Shown here: piece by piece, positions 8,136 through 16,570 of the stretch
Layout of the letters: every line of letters starts with the position of its first letter
Position numbering within the stretch: position 1 is the first letter of the stretch
Assembly: GCA_035328405.1 (NCBI GenBank)
Contig: DAOLIT010000022.1
Location: 1-64,000 of the forward strand
Origin: JAEUKA01 sp035328405
Lineage (GTDB): Bacteria > Myxococcota_A > Polyangia > Palsa-1104 > JAEUJZ01
Direction of reading: 5' to 3'
Length of the DNA stretch: 64,000 nt
Made by a program: the position numbers and the translations under genes
The notes under the pieces: generated by a model
Seen by the model: the letters and a program-made list of their open reading frames with translations, nothing else
Told to the model about the DNA's origin: nothing
The model's database searches: none

Positions 8136-9419
8136 TTATCGCAGCGCCGGGAACGCGCTTTTTCCAGCGTACCGGGCAGCGGGCCCAAGCTGTTCGTGGA
8201 TGCGCAGAAGTTGGTTGTATTTCGCGATCCGTTCGGACCGAGACGCCGAACCGGTTTTGATTTGCCCCGTCGAAAGTGCGACGGCCAAGTCGGCGATGAA
8301 CGTGTCCTCGGTTTCTCCCGAACGATGCGAAATGATCGCCGTGTAGCCCGAATGTTTCGCCATGTGGACGGCATCGACCGTCTCGGACAAGGTGCCGATT
8401 TGGTTGACCTTGATGAGAATAGAATTGGCAATCCCGTCGGTCAGACCTTTTCGCAGCCGGATTGGATTGGTCACAAACAGATCGTCGCCGACGAGCTGGA
8501 TTTTCCCGCCGAGCGCGACCGTGAGCGTTTTCCAACCAGCCCAATCGTCCTCGGCCATTCCGTCTTCGATCGAACAAATTGGATACCGGTTCACCAAATC
8601 GACATACCAAGCGGTCAAATCGGCAGACGACAGTTCCTTTCCATCGACCGTGTACGCGCCTTTTTCGGCGGAATAAAACTCGCTTGCGGCCACATCCATC
8701 GCGATTCCCACGTCGGAACCGGCTTTGTAGCCCGCTTTTTCGATCGCGGTCATGAGCGCGGCCAGCGCGGCCTCATTCTGGGGCAAAGCCGGTGCAAAAC
8801 CGCCCTCGTCACCGACCGAAGTCGCCATGCCTTGCGCTTTGAGCACTTCTTTCAGTTGATGAAAAATCTCGGCACCCGCGCGCAAAGCCTCGGGGAACGA
8901 CGGCGCGCCATACGGCACGACCATGAATTCCTGCACGTCGAGGCCGCTGTCCGCGTGCGCCCCTCCGTTGATCAAATTCAGAAGCGGCACTGGCAAAAGA
9001 CGTGCGCCGATGCCGCCCAAATATCGATACAGCGGCAATTCGTGCGCACACGCCGCCGCTCGTGCCGCCGCCAAAGACACGGCCAAAAGTGCATTGGCTC
9101 CAAGCCGCGCTTTGTTCGGTGTCCCATCCAGTTCCAGAAGCGCCGCATCCAGCGCACCTTGGTTTACAACGTCTCTGCCGAGCACCGCTGGTTCGATGAT
9201 TTCGACGATGTTTTGCAGCGCACGTCGCACGCCTTTTCCCAGATAGCGATTCGGTTCTCCGTCCCGAAGTTCCAGTGCCTCATGTGTGCCCGTCGAGGCT
9301 CCAGAAGGAACCGCAGCCCTTCCTTTCGCGCCTCCCGAAAGAGCGATTTCGACTTCAACCGTTGGATTGCCGCGCGAATCCAGAATTTCGCGAGAAAGGA
9401 CTTGGGTGATTTCCGTCAT
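8136..9419 (-). CDS. eno: Enolase (phosphopyruvate hydratase)
   Basis: Enolase converts 2-phosphoglycerate to phosphoenolpyruvate in glycolysis, in the cytosol. The 427-residue product has the N-terminal REILDSRGNPTVEVEI motif, the loop GAKGRAAVPSGASTGTHEA, the metal-binding CSIEDGMAEDDW, and the C-terminal ISHRSGETEDTFIADLAVA signature. Length and motifs are complete. The ATG at 9419 has AAAGGAG 6 nt upstream, so the in-frame codon at 9464 is rejected. It heads a minus-strand pair with the OPA-type transporter (128 nt gap) and is divergent from the chemoreceptor-like gene. Confidence 0.98.
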   Translation of the reverse strand: MTEITQVLSREILDSRGNPTVEVEIALSGGAKGRAAVPSGASTGTHEALELRDGEPNRYLGKGVRRALQNIVEIIEPAVLGRDVVNQGALDAALLELDGTPNKARLGANALLAVSLAAARAAACAHELPLYRYLGGIGARLLPVPLLNLINGGAHADSGLDVQEFMVVPYGAPSFPEALRAGAEIFHQLKEVLKAQGMATSVGDEGGFAPALPQNEAALAALMTAIEKAGYKAGSDVGIAMDVAASEFYSAEKGAYTVDGKELSSADLTAWYVDLVNRYPICSIEDGMAEDDWAGWKTLTVALGGKIQLVGDDLFVTNPIRLRKGLTDGIANSILIKVNQIGTLSETVDAVHMAKHSGYTAIISHRSGETEDTFIADLAVALSTGQIKTGSASRSERIAKYNQLLRIHEQLGPAARYAGKSAFPALR

Positions 9420-9622
9420 GAGGTCTCCTTTTGGCTTTTTTGGGGCCTTTACCGACGGCAGCATCTTATGACTTCATCGGGCTTTCAACCAGCACAAACC
9501 GCCTTCACAAACCCGCTGCACAAATCAAAACCGGGAGTCCGACCACAAACACACCTACCCGGCTCGCTTGGCTCAAAACCAAAGACGGTTTTCCCGTGTT
9601 GTTTCGCGGTAAACTGGATGCG

Positions 9623-11311
9623 ATGAACCATATTGTTCGAGGACGACTGCTCCTCAACGTCACGCTAGCGGCTTTGCTGCTGGGGCTGCTTTTCATCGTT
9701 TCAAAAGACGCGCAAAGCGTCGCATGGCCGGTTTCCGCAGTGGTGTTGGTGTTGATTGGGGTTCAAACCGCGCTTCAGGTTCGGACGAGCGCGCAAGTGG
9801 CGGAGCTGAGGCAAGCCCTGAATCGCGTCGTCGGTGGGGAATTGGAGGAGCCGGTGCCGCTCGGTGCTGACGAACCGCTCGGTTCCATGGCGGAACTTTT
9901 GGAGCGTCTGCGCAAGCAGCTTTTTCAACGCCAGCAAGAGTTTTCCAGGCAAATCACAAGCCAGAGCAAAACCAGTTCCGACTTGGGGAGCGTGCTGTCT
10001 GATTTGCGCAACACGATCAGCCAGCAAATGCACGCATTGGAAGAAACCGGCGCGTCGCTGCATGAGATGACCACATCGGCGAAGCAAATCGCCCAATCCG
10101 TCGAGACGCTGGCCCGAGGCGCGGAAGAATCGAGTTCGTCGATCCTCGAGATGGCCGCCTCGAACGATGAGGTCGCCGAAAACATGGTGAATCTCGCCGG
10201 TGCCGTGCAGGAATCGGCCACGTCTATCGAGGAAATGACGTATTCGATTCGCGAAGTCGCGAAGAATGTCGAAGCACTTTCCGCGACGGCAGAAGAAACC
10301 AGTTCGTCGATGAACGAAATGGACATTTCGATTCGTCAAGTCGAAAACAACGCAAACGAAACGGCTCGTTTGTCAGAAGAAGTCAGCCGTGCCGCCGGTT
10401 TGGGCGCGCAAGCCATCACGTCCACCATCGACGGAATGAACAAGATCAAGGGTTATTCGGAAGGCACCGTTCGCGTCATCGCGCGGCTTGGAGACAAGAT
10501 CGGGGAAATCGACAAAATCCTGCGCATCATCGACGACGTGGCCGAGCAAACGAACTTGCTTGCGTTGAATGCGGCCATCATCGCGGCGCAGGCCGGCGAA
10601 CACGGGAAAGGCTTTGCCGTCGTCGCAGACGAAATCAAAGATTTGGCCGAGCGGTCGTCGGCCAGCACGAAAGACATCGGCGAACTCATCAAGAGTGTTC
10701 AGGCTGAATCTCGAAATGCGATCGATGCCGTCGAGCGTGGCGCAAAAGCGGTCGATGACGGTGTAAAAGTCAGTCACCAGGCCGAAGAAGCTCTGCGGAA
10801 AATTCTTGAGGCTGCCGAGCGTGCGACGCAAATGGTTCGCGACATCGCTCGGGCCACCGTTGAACAGGCGCGAGGAAGCAAGCAAGTCACCGATGCGATC
10901 GGTTCGATCGCGGAAACGGTGCAGCAAATTGCGACGGCCACCAGCGAACAAGCGCGGGGTTCGGAACAAATCCTCAAAGCCGCCGAGCGCATGAAGAACA
11001 TCACGAAACACGTCGAACGCTCGTCGCAGGAACAAACGCGAGGGAGCAAACAGATCACGCGCTCGATCGAATCGATCAGCGAAATGGTTTCGCACCTTCA
11101 CTCGGCACAGCGAGAGCAAACGAAGGGCGGCGACCAAATTCTGCAATCCATCGAGTCTTTGCGGGAGCTGGCTCGCGCGCAAGAAACACGTCTGGCCGAA
11201 TTTCACCGCTCGATCGAAGTCATTTCGCGAACAGCCGAGTCGCTGACTTCGCTCGTCATTGCTCGAATGCGCGTGACTTCCCCGGTCGAGGACGAAGCCG
11301 AAGCGGTCTAA
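9623..11311 (+). CDS. Methyl-accepting chemotaxis-like transducer with no periplasmic domain
   Basis: This 562-residue protein starts with two closely spaced membrane segments (about 8-25 and 31-50) separated by only a short loop, so it lacks a periplasmic sensor. A HAMP-like linker (ELRQALNRVVGGELEEP) follows, and then a very long coiled coil. The conserved signalling tip is EQTNLLALNAAI with GEHGKGFAVVADEIKDLAERS. In the tip the usual AAIEAARAGE reads AAIIAAQAGE. The second half has repeated EQARGSKQ/EQTRGSKQI heptad blocks. No Che genes are nearby, so it is an orphan receptor; it may sense membrane or cytoplasmic state. The start at 9623 puts the first helix at the N-terminus; no strong ribosome site is visible. 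Confidence 0.88.
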   Translation: MNHIVRGRLLLNVTLAALLLGLLFIVSKDAQSVAWPVSAVVLVLIGVQTALQVRTSAQVAELRQALNRVVGGELEEPVPLGADEPLGSMAELLERLRKQLFQRQQEFSRQITSQSKTSSDLGSVLSDLRNTISQQMHALEETGASLHEMTTSAKQIAQSVETLARGAEESSSSILEMAASNDEVAENMVNLAGAVQESATSIEEMTYSIREVAKNVEALSATAEETSSSMNEMDISIRQVENNANETARLSEEVSRAAGLGAQAITSTIDGMNKIKGYSEGTVRVIARLGDKIGEIDKILRIIDDVAEQTNLLALNAAIIAAQAGEHGKGFAVVADEIKDLAERSSASTKDIGELIKSVQAESRNAIDAVERGAKAVDDGVKVSHQAEEALRKILEAAERATQMVRDIARATVEQARGSKQVTDAIGSIAETVQQIATATSEQARGSEQILKAAERMKNITKHVERSSQEQTRGSKQITRSIESISEMVSHLHSAQREQTKGGDQILQSIESLRELARAQETRLAEFHRSIEVISRTAESLTSLVIARMRVTSPVEDEAEAV

Positions 11312-11340
11312 GTTCGCGTCTGCCCGATTCCGGGCAAAAA

Positions 11341-13581
11341 ATGGCACAATGTCGCCCGGACATGAAGGCCGTTTTGCCACCTCCAAAACCACAGGATGAG
11401 ACGAACGCGCGGACCGCACCGGTCGTTTCGCGTGCGAGGTGGGCGAATGAAACCCATGGAAGCGAGCTGTCGCGTTACGTCGGTTTGTTGTGGGAACGTC
11501 GGCTGGCCCTGGTTTTGATGCTGATGTTGTGGCCGACGGTGGCCTGGTTTTGGGTGAAGTCCCAACCGCAGGTCTACGAAACGAAGTCGAGCATTCTCGT
11601 CGAGGCAAGCGTTCCTCAGGTGTTTGGCAGCGCCGTGCAGGATGCACTCGACCCGACTCCGGCGAATTTCTACATGATGCAGGATTTTTTGCAGACGAGT
11701 CGCAAGGTGCTGACGTCGGATTCGTTGGCTCGACGAGTGGCGACACGGTTGCAAATGACCACGGCGGGGGATTTTTTTCCCGACGGGAGAGTGAGTCAAT
11801 CCGTCGAAGAAGTAGGCGAAACGCTCCTCAACTATTTCACGGCGGATGTGGTGGCTGAGACGCGCGTCCTGCTCGTGACGGCGCGTCACACGAATCCCGA
11901 CTGGGCAAAAAAGATTGCCGACGCGGTTGCCGATGAATTTGTTGCCGATTCAGAAAAAGCACGCGAGACGCTGAACCAACGCACGAGCGACCAACTTGCC
12001 GACGAGCTAGACCGGCTTCGCAAATCGCTGCATGAAGCGGAACTTGCGCTCTACGAGTACAAAAGCAAACACGATTTGCTGACGGTGAGCATGGAAGACC
12101 GCACCAATCAAGTCGCGCGGCAAATCGACAAGTTCACCGACGCGCTGACCGAGGTCAAGCTGCGCAGACTTCAGCGGCAAAGCCAACTGACGGAATTGCG
12201 AAAATTGAAAGAACTGGATGCGCTGCATGTGCCGGTGCTCGGCGGAGACATGCCCCAGATTTTGGGTGATTTGCGGCGGAGTTACATCGAAGAACAGCGA
12301 CGGCTCGCGGAACTGAAAACGCGGTATCAGGACGGGCACCCGCAGGTGCAGCAGCAAGTCTCGAAAGTCGAGCAGATTTTGCGTGAGCTGACACGGGAAG
12401 TGGAAGTTGCACTGTCCGCGTCGCAGATTCGATACAACGAAGCCTCGTCAGACGAACAAAAAGTGCTCACGGAATTTCAGCTCGTGAAGCAAGAGGGGAT
12501 GCGGCTGTCCCGTCTGGAAATCGAGTACAACAAACTCAAACGCGACGCCGACAGTTTTCAGAAGCAATACAACCTGATTTTGAATCGCAGCAAAGAGAGC
12601 GGGATGATTGGTCGCTTTCGTCTGTCGAAAATCAGGGTTTTGGATTACGCGAGAAAGCCGAAAGTGCCGGTCAGCCCGAGGGTGCGTGTCATTTTGGCGC
12701 TGTCGGTGGTGTTCGCGCTGCTGCTCGGGGTGGTATTGGCGCTTTTGCTGGATGTGTTGGATCGGACGGTCAAAGCGCCGCAGGATCTCGAGACGCTGCT
12801 CGGCGTGCCGTTGCTCGGCGTCGTGCCCAGTTTTTCGACAAATCTACGCGGCGAAAACAAGGCGCGCCCGCCCGATTTGTACGTCGCATATCATCCGCGC
12901 TCGACGGTGGCCGAGGCGTGTCGTGCGATTCGCACCAACCTGACGTTTGCCGGTGCAGACCAAAAACTGAAGACCCTTTTGCTGACATCTTCGCTGCCGA
13001 AAGAGGGAAAAACGCTCTGCTGCGTCAGTTTGGGGACGGTACTTGCGAAGTTGGGCGCGAAAACGCTGATTGTGGATTGCGATTTGCGACGGCCCAGGAT
13101 TGCGCGTGCGTTTGGTTTGAGCGCGACGGTGGGTTTGACGAACGTGCTCGTCGGTGAAAATACCCTGGATGAGGTGATTCGGTCCTCGGATGTGGAAAAT
13201 CTCTCGGTGTTGCCTGCGGGCCCGACGCCGCCGAATCCTGCTGAATTGCTCAATGGTCGCCATTTCCGAGAGTTGCTCAAGACGGTGAGCGAGCGTTTTG
13301 ACCATGTGCTGATTGATTCGCCTCCGGCGGTGCCCGTCACGGACCCCGCGATTTTGGCGACGCTCGTCGATGGTGTCGTGTTGATTGTCCGGCACGCACA
13401 AACGCCAAAAGAGGCCGCGATTCGTGCGACGCAACACATGCTTGATGTCGGGGGGCGGATCGTGGGTGTGGTGCTCAACGCGATGGATGTCAGCGGGAAA
13501 AACTACCGCTCGTATTACGGACACTACGCCGAGTACAAAACCGACGAGCCGAATGCGCCAGGGGACGGAAAAAAAGACTGA
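11341..13581 (+). CDS. Wzc-like polysaccharide chain-length regulator and tyrosine autokinase
   Basis: A 746-residue Wzz/GNVR-type membrane protein fused to a bacterial tyrosine kinase. The N-terminal part has a first membrane helix around LVLMLMLWPTVAWFWV and a long periplasmic coiled coil (about 150-420). A second helix sits at VRVILALSVVFALLLGVVLA. The cytosolic kinase shows Walker A SLPKEGKT, Walker A' LIVDCDLRRP and Walker B VLIDSPPA. The C-terminus has the expected tyrosine cluster (YRSYYGHYAEY). Such proteins control export of capsule or exopolysaccharide, but no glycosyltransferase or Wza/Wzx genes are in this window, so it is isolated here. The start at 11341 lacks a clear ribosome site; the ATG at 11362 is an alternative. 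Confidence 0.9.
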   Translation: MAQCRPDMKAVLPPPKPQDETNARTAPVVSRARWANETHGSELSRYVGLLWERRLALVLMLMLWPTVAWFWVKSQPQVYETKSSILVEASVPQVFGSAVQDALDPTPANFYMMQDFLQTSRKVLTSDSLARRVATRLQMTTAGDFFPDGRVSQSVEEVGETLLNYFTADVVAETRVLLVTARHTNPDWAKKIADAVADEFVADSEKARETLNQRTSDQLADELDRLRKSLHEAELALYEYKSKHDLLTVSMEDRTNQVARQIDKFTDALTEVKLRRLQRQSQLTELRKLKELDALHVPVLGGDMPQILGDLRRSYIEEQRRLAELKTRYQDGHPQVQQQVSKVEQILRELTREVEVALSASQIRYNEASSDEQKVLTEFQLVKQEGMRLSRLEIEYNKLKRDADSFQKQYNLILNRSKESGMIGRFRLSKIRVLDYARKPKVPVSPRVRVILALSVVFALLLGVVLALLLDVLDRTVKAPQDLETLLGVPLLGVVPSFSTNLRGENKARPPDLYVAYHPRSTVAEACRAIRTNLTFAGADQKLKTLLLTSSLPKEGKTLCCVSLGTVLAKLGAKTLIVDCDLRRPRIARAFGLSATVGLTNVLVGENTLDEVIRSSDVENLSVLPAGPTPPNPAELLNGRHFRELLKTVSERFDHVLIDSPPAVPVTDPAILATLVDGVVLIVRHAQTPKEAAIRATQHMLDVGGRIVGVVLNAMDVSGKNYRSYYGHYAEYKTDEPNAPGDGKKD

Positions 13582-13667
13582 TTTTCCCAAGGTCGGGCTG
13601 GTCGGTAAAATCGTCGCACAGTGTTTTTTGAGGTGGTTGTGAGACGACAAACCAGAAGGAGCCGTCT

Positions 13668-15761
13668 GTGAGCACAAAGAAAAAAGCGACCTCGAAAGCC
13701 GTACCGACGGGGACGACCGAAAGTCTGTTTTCTGATGCGGGAAGTCGTGACGAATACTTGGCGCTGGTCGCGGAACTTTTGGAGCATGACCGACGGTATT
13801 ACGTCGATAACGACCCGAGCATTGCCGATGTGGAATACGACCAAAAAAAGAAAAGGCTCGAGGGGCTAGAAGCCGCGCATCCCGATTGGGTCGTGGCGCA
13901 TTCTCCGTCGCGGAGAGTGGGCCACACGCCGCTTTCAAGTTTCGCCAAGGTGGAACGGTCCGTCGCAATGCTGTCGCTCGACAACACGTATTCGGCAGAG
14001 GATCTGAGCGAATTTTTTGGGCGCGTAAAAAAAGGTCTGCTGAATGCGTCGGACAAACGCACGGTCGAGCTTGTGATCGAACCGAAAATCGATGGCATCG
14101 GAATTGAACTTACGTACAAATCCGGGGTGTTTTCCCTTGGGGCAACGCGAGGGGATGGTTTGATCGGCGAGGACGTGACGCAAAATCTGCGCACCGTGAA
14201 AAATCTGCCGATGCTGCTCAAGGACAAGGTGGATGTGCAGGTGCGGGGTGAAGTGTTCATGCGGCGCGATGGCTTCGAGAAGTTGAATGCCGAGCGTTTG
14301 GCAGCCGGGGAAGAGCCGTTCAAAAATCCACGGAACGCGGCCGGCGGGACGCTGAAGTTGCTCGATTCGCGGGTGGTGGCACAAAGACCCCTTCGTGTGT
14401 TGGTGTACGAGGTTGTAGGTGAAGTGCCGGGTCTTGTGACGCACAGCGGTTTGCTTGCGCACCTTCGGAAATTGGGGTTGCCGGTCTATCCCGATACGCA
14501 GACGGTGACGAATTTGGAGGCGCTGCTCGCCGAGGTGCAAAAGTGGCAAGACAAGCGGGCGACTTTGCCGTTTGACGTGGATGGCTTGGTGCTGAAAGTA
14601 AATGATCTTTCACAACGCGAGTCGCTGGGTTTTACGGCTCGGGCACCCAGGTGGGCGATTGCATACAAATTTCCGGCTCAACAGGCGACGACCAAGTTGC
14701 TCGGTGTGGAGTTGGGTGTGGGACGCACGGGCGTGGTGACTCCGGTGGCCGTTTTGGCACCGATCGAGCTGGCCGGAACGACGGTCTCGCGGGCGTCGAT
14801 GCACAACTGGGATCAGATCGGGCGTCTCGGTGTGAAAATCGGGGATTTTGTTTTGGTGGAAAAAGCGGGTGAGATCATTCCGCAGATCGTCGCGGTTGTG
14901 AAAGAACGCCGCGCGGGACGAGAGGCGGAACTGAGGCCGATTCCGCCGCCGACGGCCTGTCCCGAATGCGGGGACGCGCTGCTGAAACGTGCCGGAGAGG
15001 TTGCGCTTCGTTGTCCGAACACGAGGCCATGTCCTCGGCAACTCCGCGAGGCGATTACGTTTTTTTGCAACCGTGACGCGATGAACATGACGGGGTTGGG
15101 AGACAAGTTGGTGGAGTCTCTCGTTGCTGCGGGCCTGGTGAAAGATCTGGCGGATTTGTTCACGCTGACGCGAGTGCAGCTGCTATCGCTGCCTCGGCTC
15201 GGTGAGAAAAGCGCAGACAATGTGTTGGCAGCCGTGGCGACGGGAAAAAAGGAAGCGACGTTGTCGCGTTTTCTGACCGCGCTGGGGATTCCGGGCATCG
15301 GTTGGGTGTGGGCCCAAAATATCGCGGAGCAATACCAGACGCTCACGCGGCTCGTGGCTGAAAAGCCAGACGATGTGTATCGAAAACTTGTCGGAATCCA
15401 CGGCTTTGGGGAAGAACGGGCCGGTGCGGTGCGCGACCATTTGGCCGACGCAAAAACGCAGGCGCTGTTGCGCAAATTCATGTCGGTGGGTTTGTCTCCG
15501 GCAGAGCCGGTCGCTGCGACGGGGCCGCTCTCGGGGAGAACGCTGTGCATTACGGGTACCCTATCCATGCCGCGCGGCGATTTTCAAAAACGAATAGAAG
15601 CGGCAGGAGGAAAATTTTCGTCGTCGGTCACGAAGAAAACGAGCTACTTGGTGATGGGGGCGGAACCGGGCGAAGACAAAAAACATGCGGCAGAGAAAAA
15701 CGGCGTGCCGATGGTCGATGAAACGGGTTTGGAAAAGCTGCTGCGCGGCGAAGTACCGTAG
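13668..15761 (+). CDS. ligA: NAD-dependent DNA ligase LigA
   Basis: LigA seals nicks in duplex DNA during replication and repair using NAD+. The 697-residue protein has the complete layout: the Ia domain (Tyr pair YYVDNDP), the adenylation domain with EPKIDG and Lys140 as the AMP acceptor, an OB domain (GVGRTGVVTPVAVL), a four-Cys zinc site (C431, C434, C449, C455), helix-hairpin-helix repeats, and a C-terminal BRCT domain (about 620-697). The GTG start at 13668 has AAGGAG 6 nt upstream. It follows the tyrosine kinase by 86 nt on the same strand. Confidence 0.97.
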   Translation: MSTKKKATSKAVPTGTTESLFSDAGSRDEYLALVAELLEHDRRYYVDNDPSIADVEYDQKKKRLEGLEAAHPDWVVAHSPSRRVGHTPLSSFAKVERSVAMLSLDNTYSAEDLSEFFGRVKKGLLNASDKRTVELVIEPKIDGIGIELTYKSGVFSLGATRGDGLIGEDVTQNLRTVKNLPMLLKDKVDVQVRGEVFMRRDGFEKLNAERLAAGEEPFKNPRNAAGGTLKLLDSRVVAQRPLRVLVYEVVGEVPGLVTHSGLLAHLRKLGLPVYPDTQTVTNLEALLAEVQKWQDKRATLPFDVDGLVLKVNDLSQRESLGFTARAPRWAIAYKFPAQQATTKLLGVELGVGRTGVVTPVAVLAPIELAGTTVSRASMHNWDQIGRLGVKIGDFVLVEKAGEIIPQIVAVVKERRAGREAELRPIPPPTACPECGDALLKRAGEVALRCPNTRPCPRQLREAITFFCNRDAMNMTGLGDKLVESLVAAGLVKDLADLFTLTRVQLLSLPRLGEKSADNVLAAVATGKKEATLSRFLTALGIPGIGWVWAQNIAEQYQTLTRLVAEKPDDVYRKLVGIHGFGEERAGAVRDHLADAKTQALLRKFMSVGLSPAEPVAATGPLSGRTLCITGTLSMPRGDFQKRIEAAGGKFSSSVTKKTSYLVMGAEPGEDKKHAAEKNGVPMVDETGLEKLLRGEVP

Positions 15762-15779
15762 TGATATACGTCCGGCCAC

Positions 15780-15808
15780 TTCCGCTCGGTGTGGTCCGTG
15801 ACCATAAT
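15780..15808 (+). promoter_or_regulatory. Putative sigma-70-like promoter of the BI-1 family gene
   Basis: TTCCGC (15780-15785) and CATAAT (15803-15808) are 17 nt apart. A start about 7 nt downstream would give a leader of roughly 30 nt before the ATG at 15847, which carries GGAG. The match is partial, so this is a prediction only. Confidence 0.35.
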
Positions 15809-15846
15809 GAGCCAAGGATTTGACCCTCTCAGATGGAGAAATGACC

Positions 15847-16536
15847 ATGTCCACACTGTCCTTCTCGGAAAAATTGTTTGGTACGACGGTTCTTGATGGC
15901 GACAGGGCGCTTTTGGCGAAAAAGACGTATGCGCTTTTGCTCGTCAGCGTGGCGATGGCTGGGCTCGGGGGCTACACCTGCGTAACGTCTCCGGCGATGA
16001 TGAGTTTCTTCTTTCGACCGGTCGGCTGGATTGTGGCGCTCGTGTTGCTGAATGTGGTTCCGTACTTCGCCTTGTGGGCGTCGAGGCAAAATCCGGGTTT
16101 GGGAATCGTTGCGCTCGCAGCGGACGGGTTTGTTTCGGGGCTCGCGCTTGGGCCGTTGTTGGCTATCGCAGCCTATGTTTCCCCCGGAACCATACCGGCT
16201 GCCCTGGCAGTGACGGGCGGGGTGTTCGTTGCTGTGACGGCCTATGTGATGTTCTCAAAAGAGAAATTTTCGGCACCGGCAGGGCTTTTGACGGGGATGT
16301 TCTTCGCGCTCATCCTCGCGATGTTCGTCAATATGTTCATCCAAATGTCGGCGCTGGGTTTGGTCATCACGATTGGCATCGGCATTTTCGGCGTGGTGAG
16401 CTTGGTCTACGCCACGAGCGACGTGCTGAACAATCCCGACTATGACAACCCGGTTCAGGGCGCGCTGATGCTGTTTGCGGCGCTCTTCAACGTGTTTGTG
16501 ACGGCGTTGCGTTTGCTGCTCCGCGCTCGGGATTGA
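15847..16536 (+). CDS. Bax inhibitor-1 (BI-1/YccA) family membrane protein
   Basis: A 229-residue integral membrane protein with about seven hydrophobic helices and the family pattern: short polar N-terminus, a first helix after KKTYALLLVSVAMAGLGG, and the C-terminal ATSDVLNNPDYDNPVQGALMLFAALFNVFV, whose aspartates correspond to the pH-sensing/Ca-leak region of BI-1 proteins. Bacterial members such as YccA interact with FtsH and modulate membrane proteolysis; others act as leak channels. The start at 15847 is preferred because GGAG lies 8 nt upstream, whereas the ATG at 15841 sits too close to it. It stands alone between ligA and a lipoprotein gene on the same strand. Confidence 0.88.
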   Translation: MSTLSFSEKLFGTTVLDGDRALLAKKTYALLLVSVAMAGLGGYTCVTSPAMMSFFFRPVGWIVALVLLNVVPYFALWASRQNPGLGIVALAADGFVSGLALGPLLAIAAYVSPGTIPAALAVTGGVFVAVTAYVMFSKEKFSAPAGLLTGMFFALILAMFVNMFIQMSALGLVITIGIGIFGVVSLVYATSDVLNNPDYDNPVQGALMLFAALFNVFVTALRLLLRARD

Positions 16537-16570
16537 CCGTCGAAAGGCCCGTAAGTTACCGTGTAACGTA

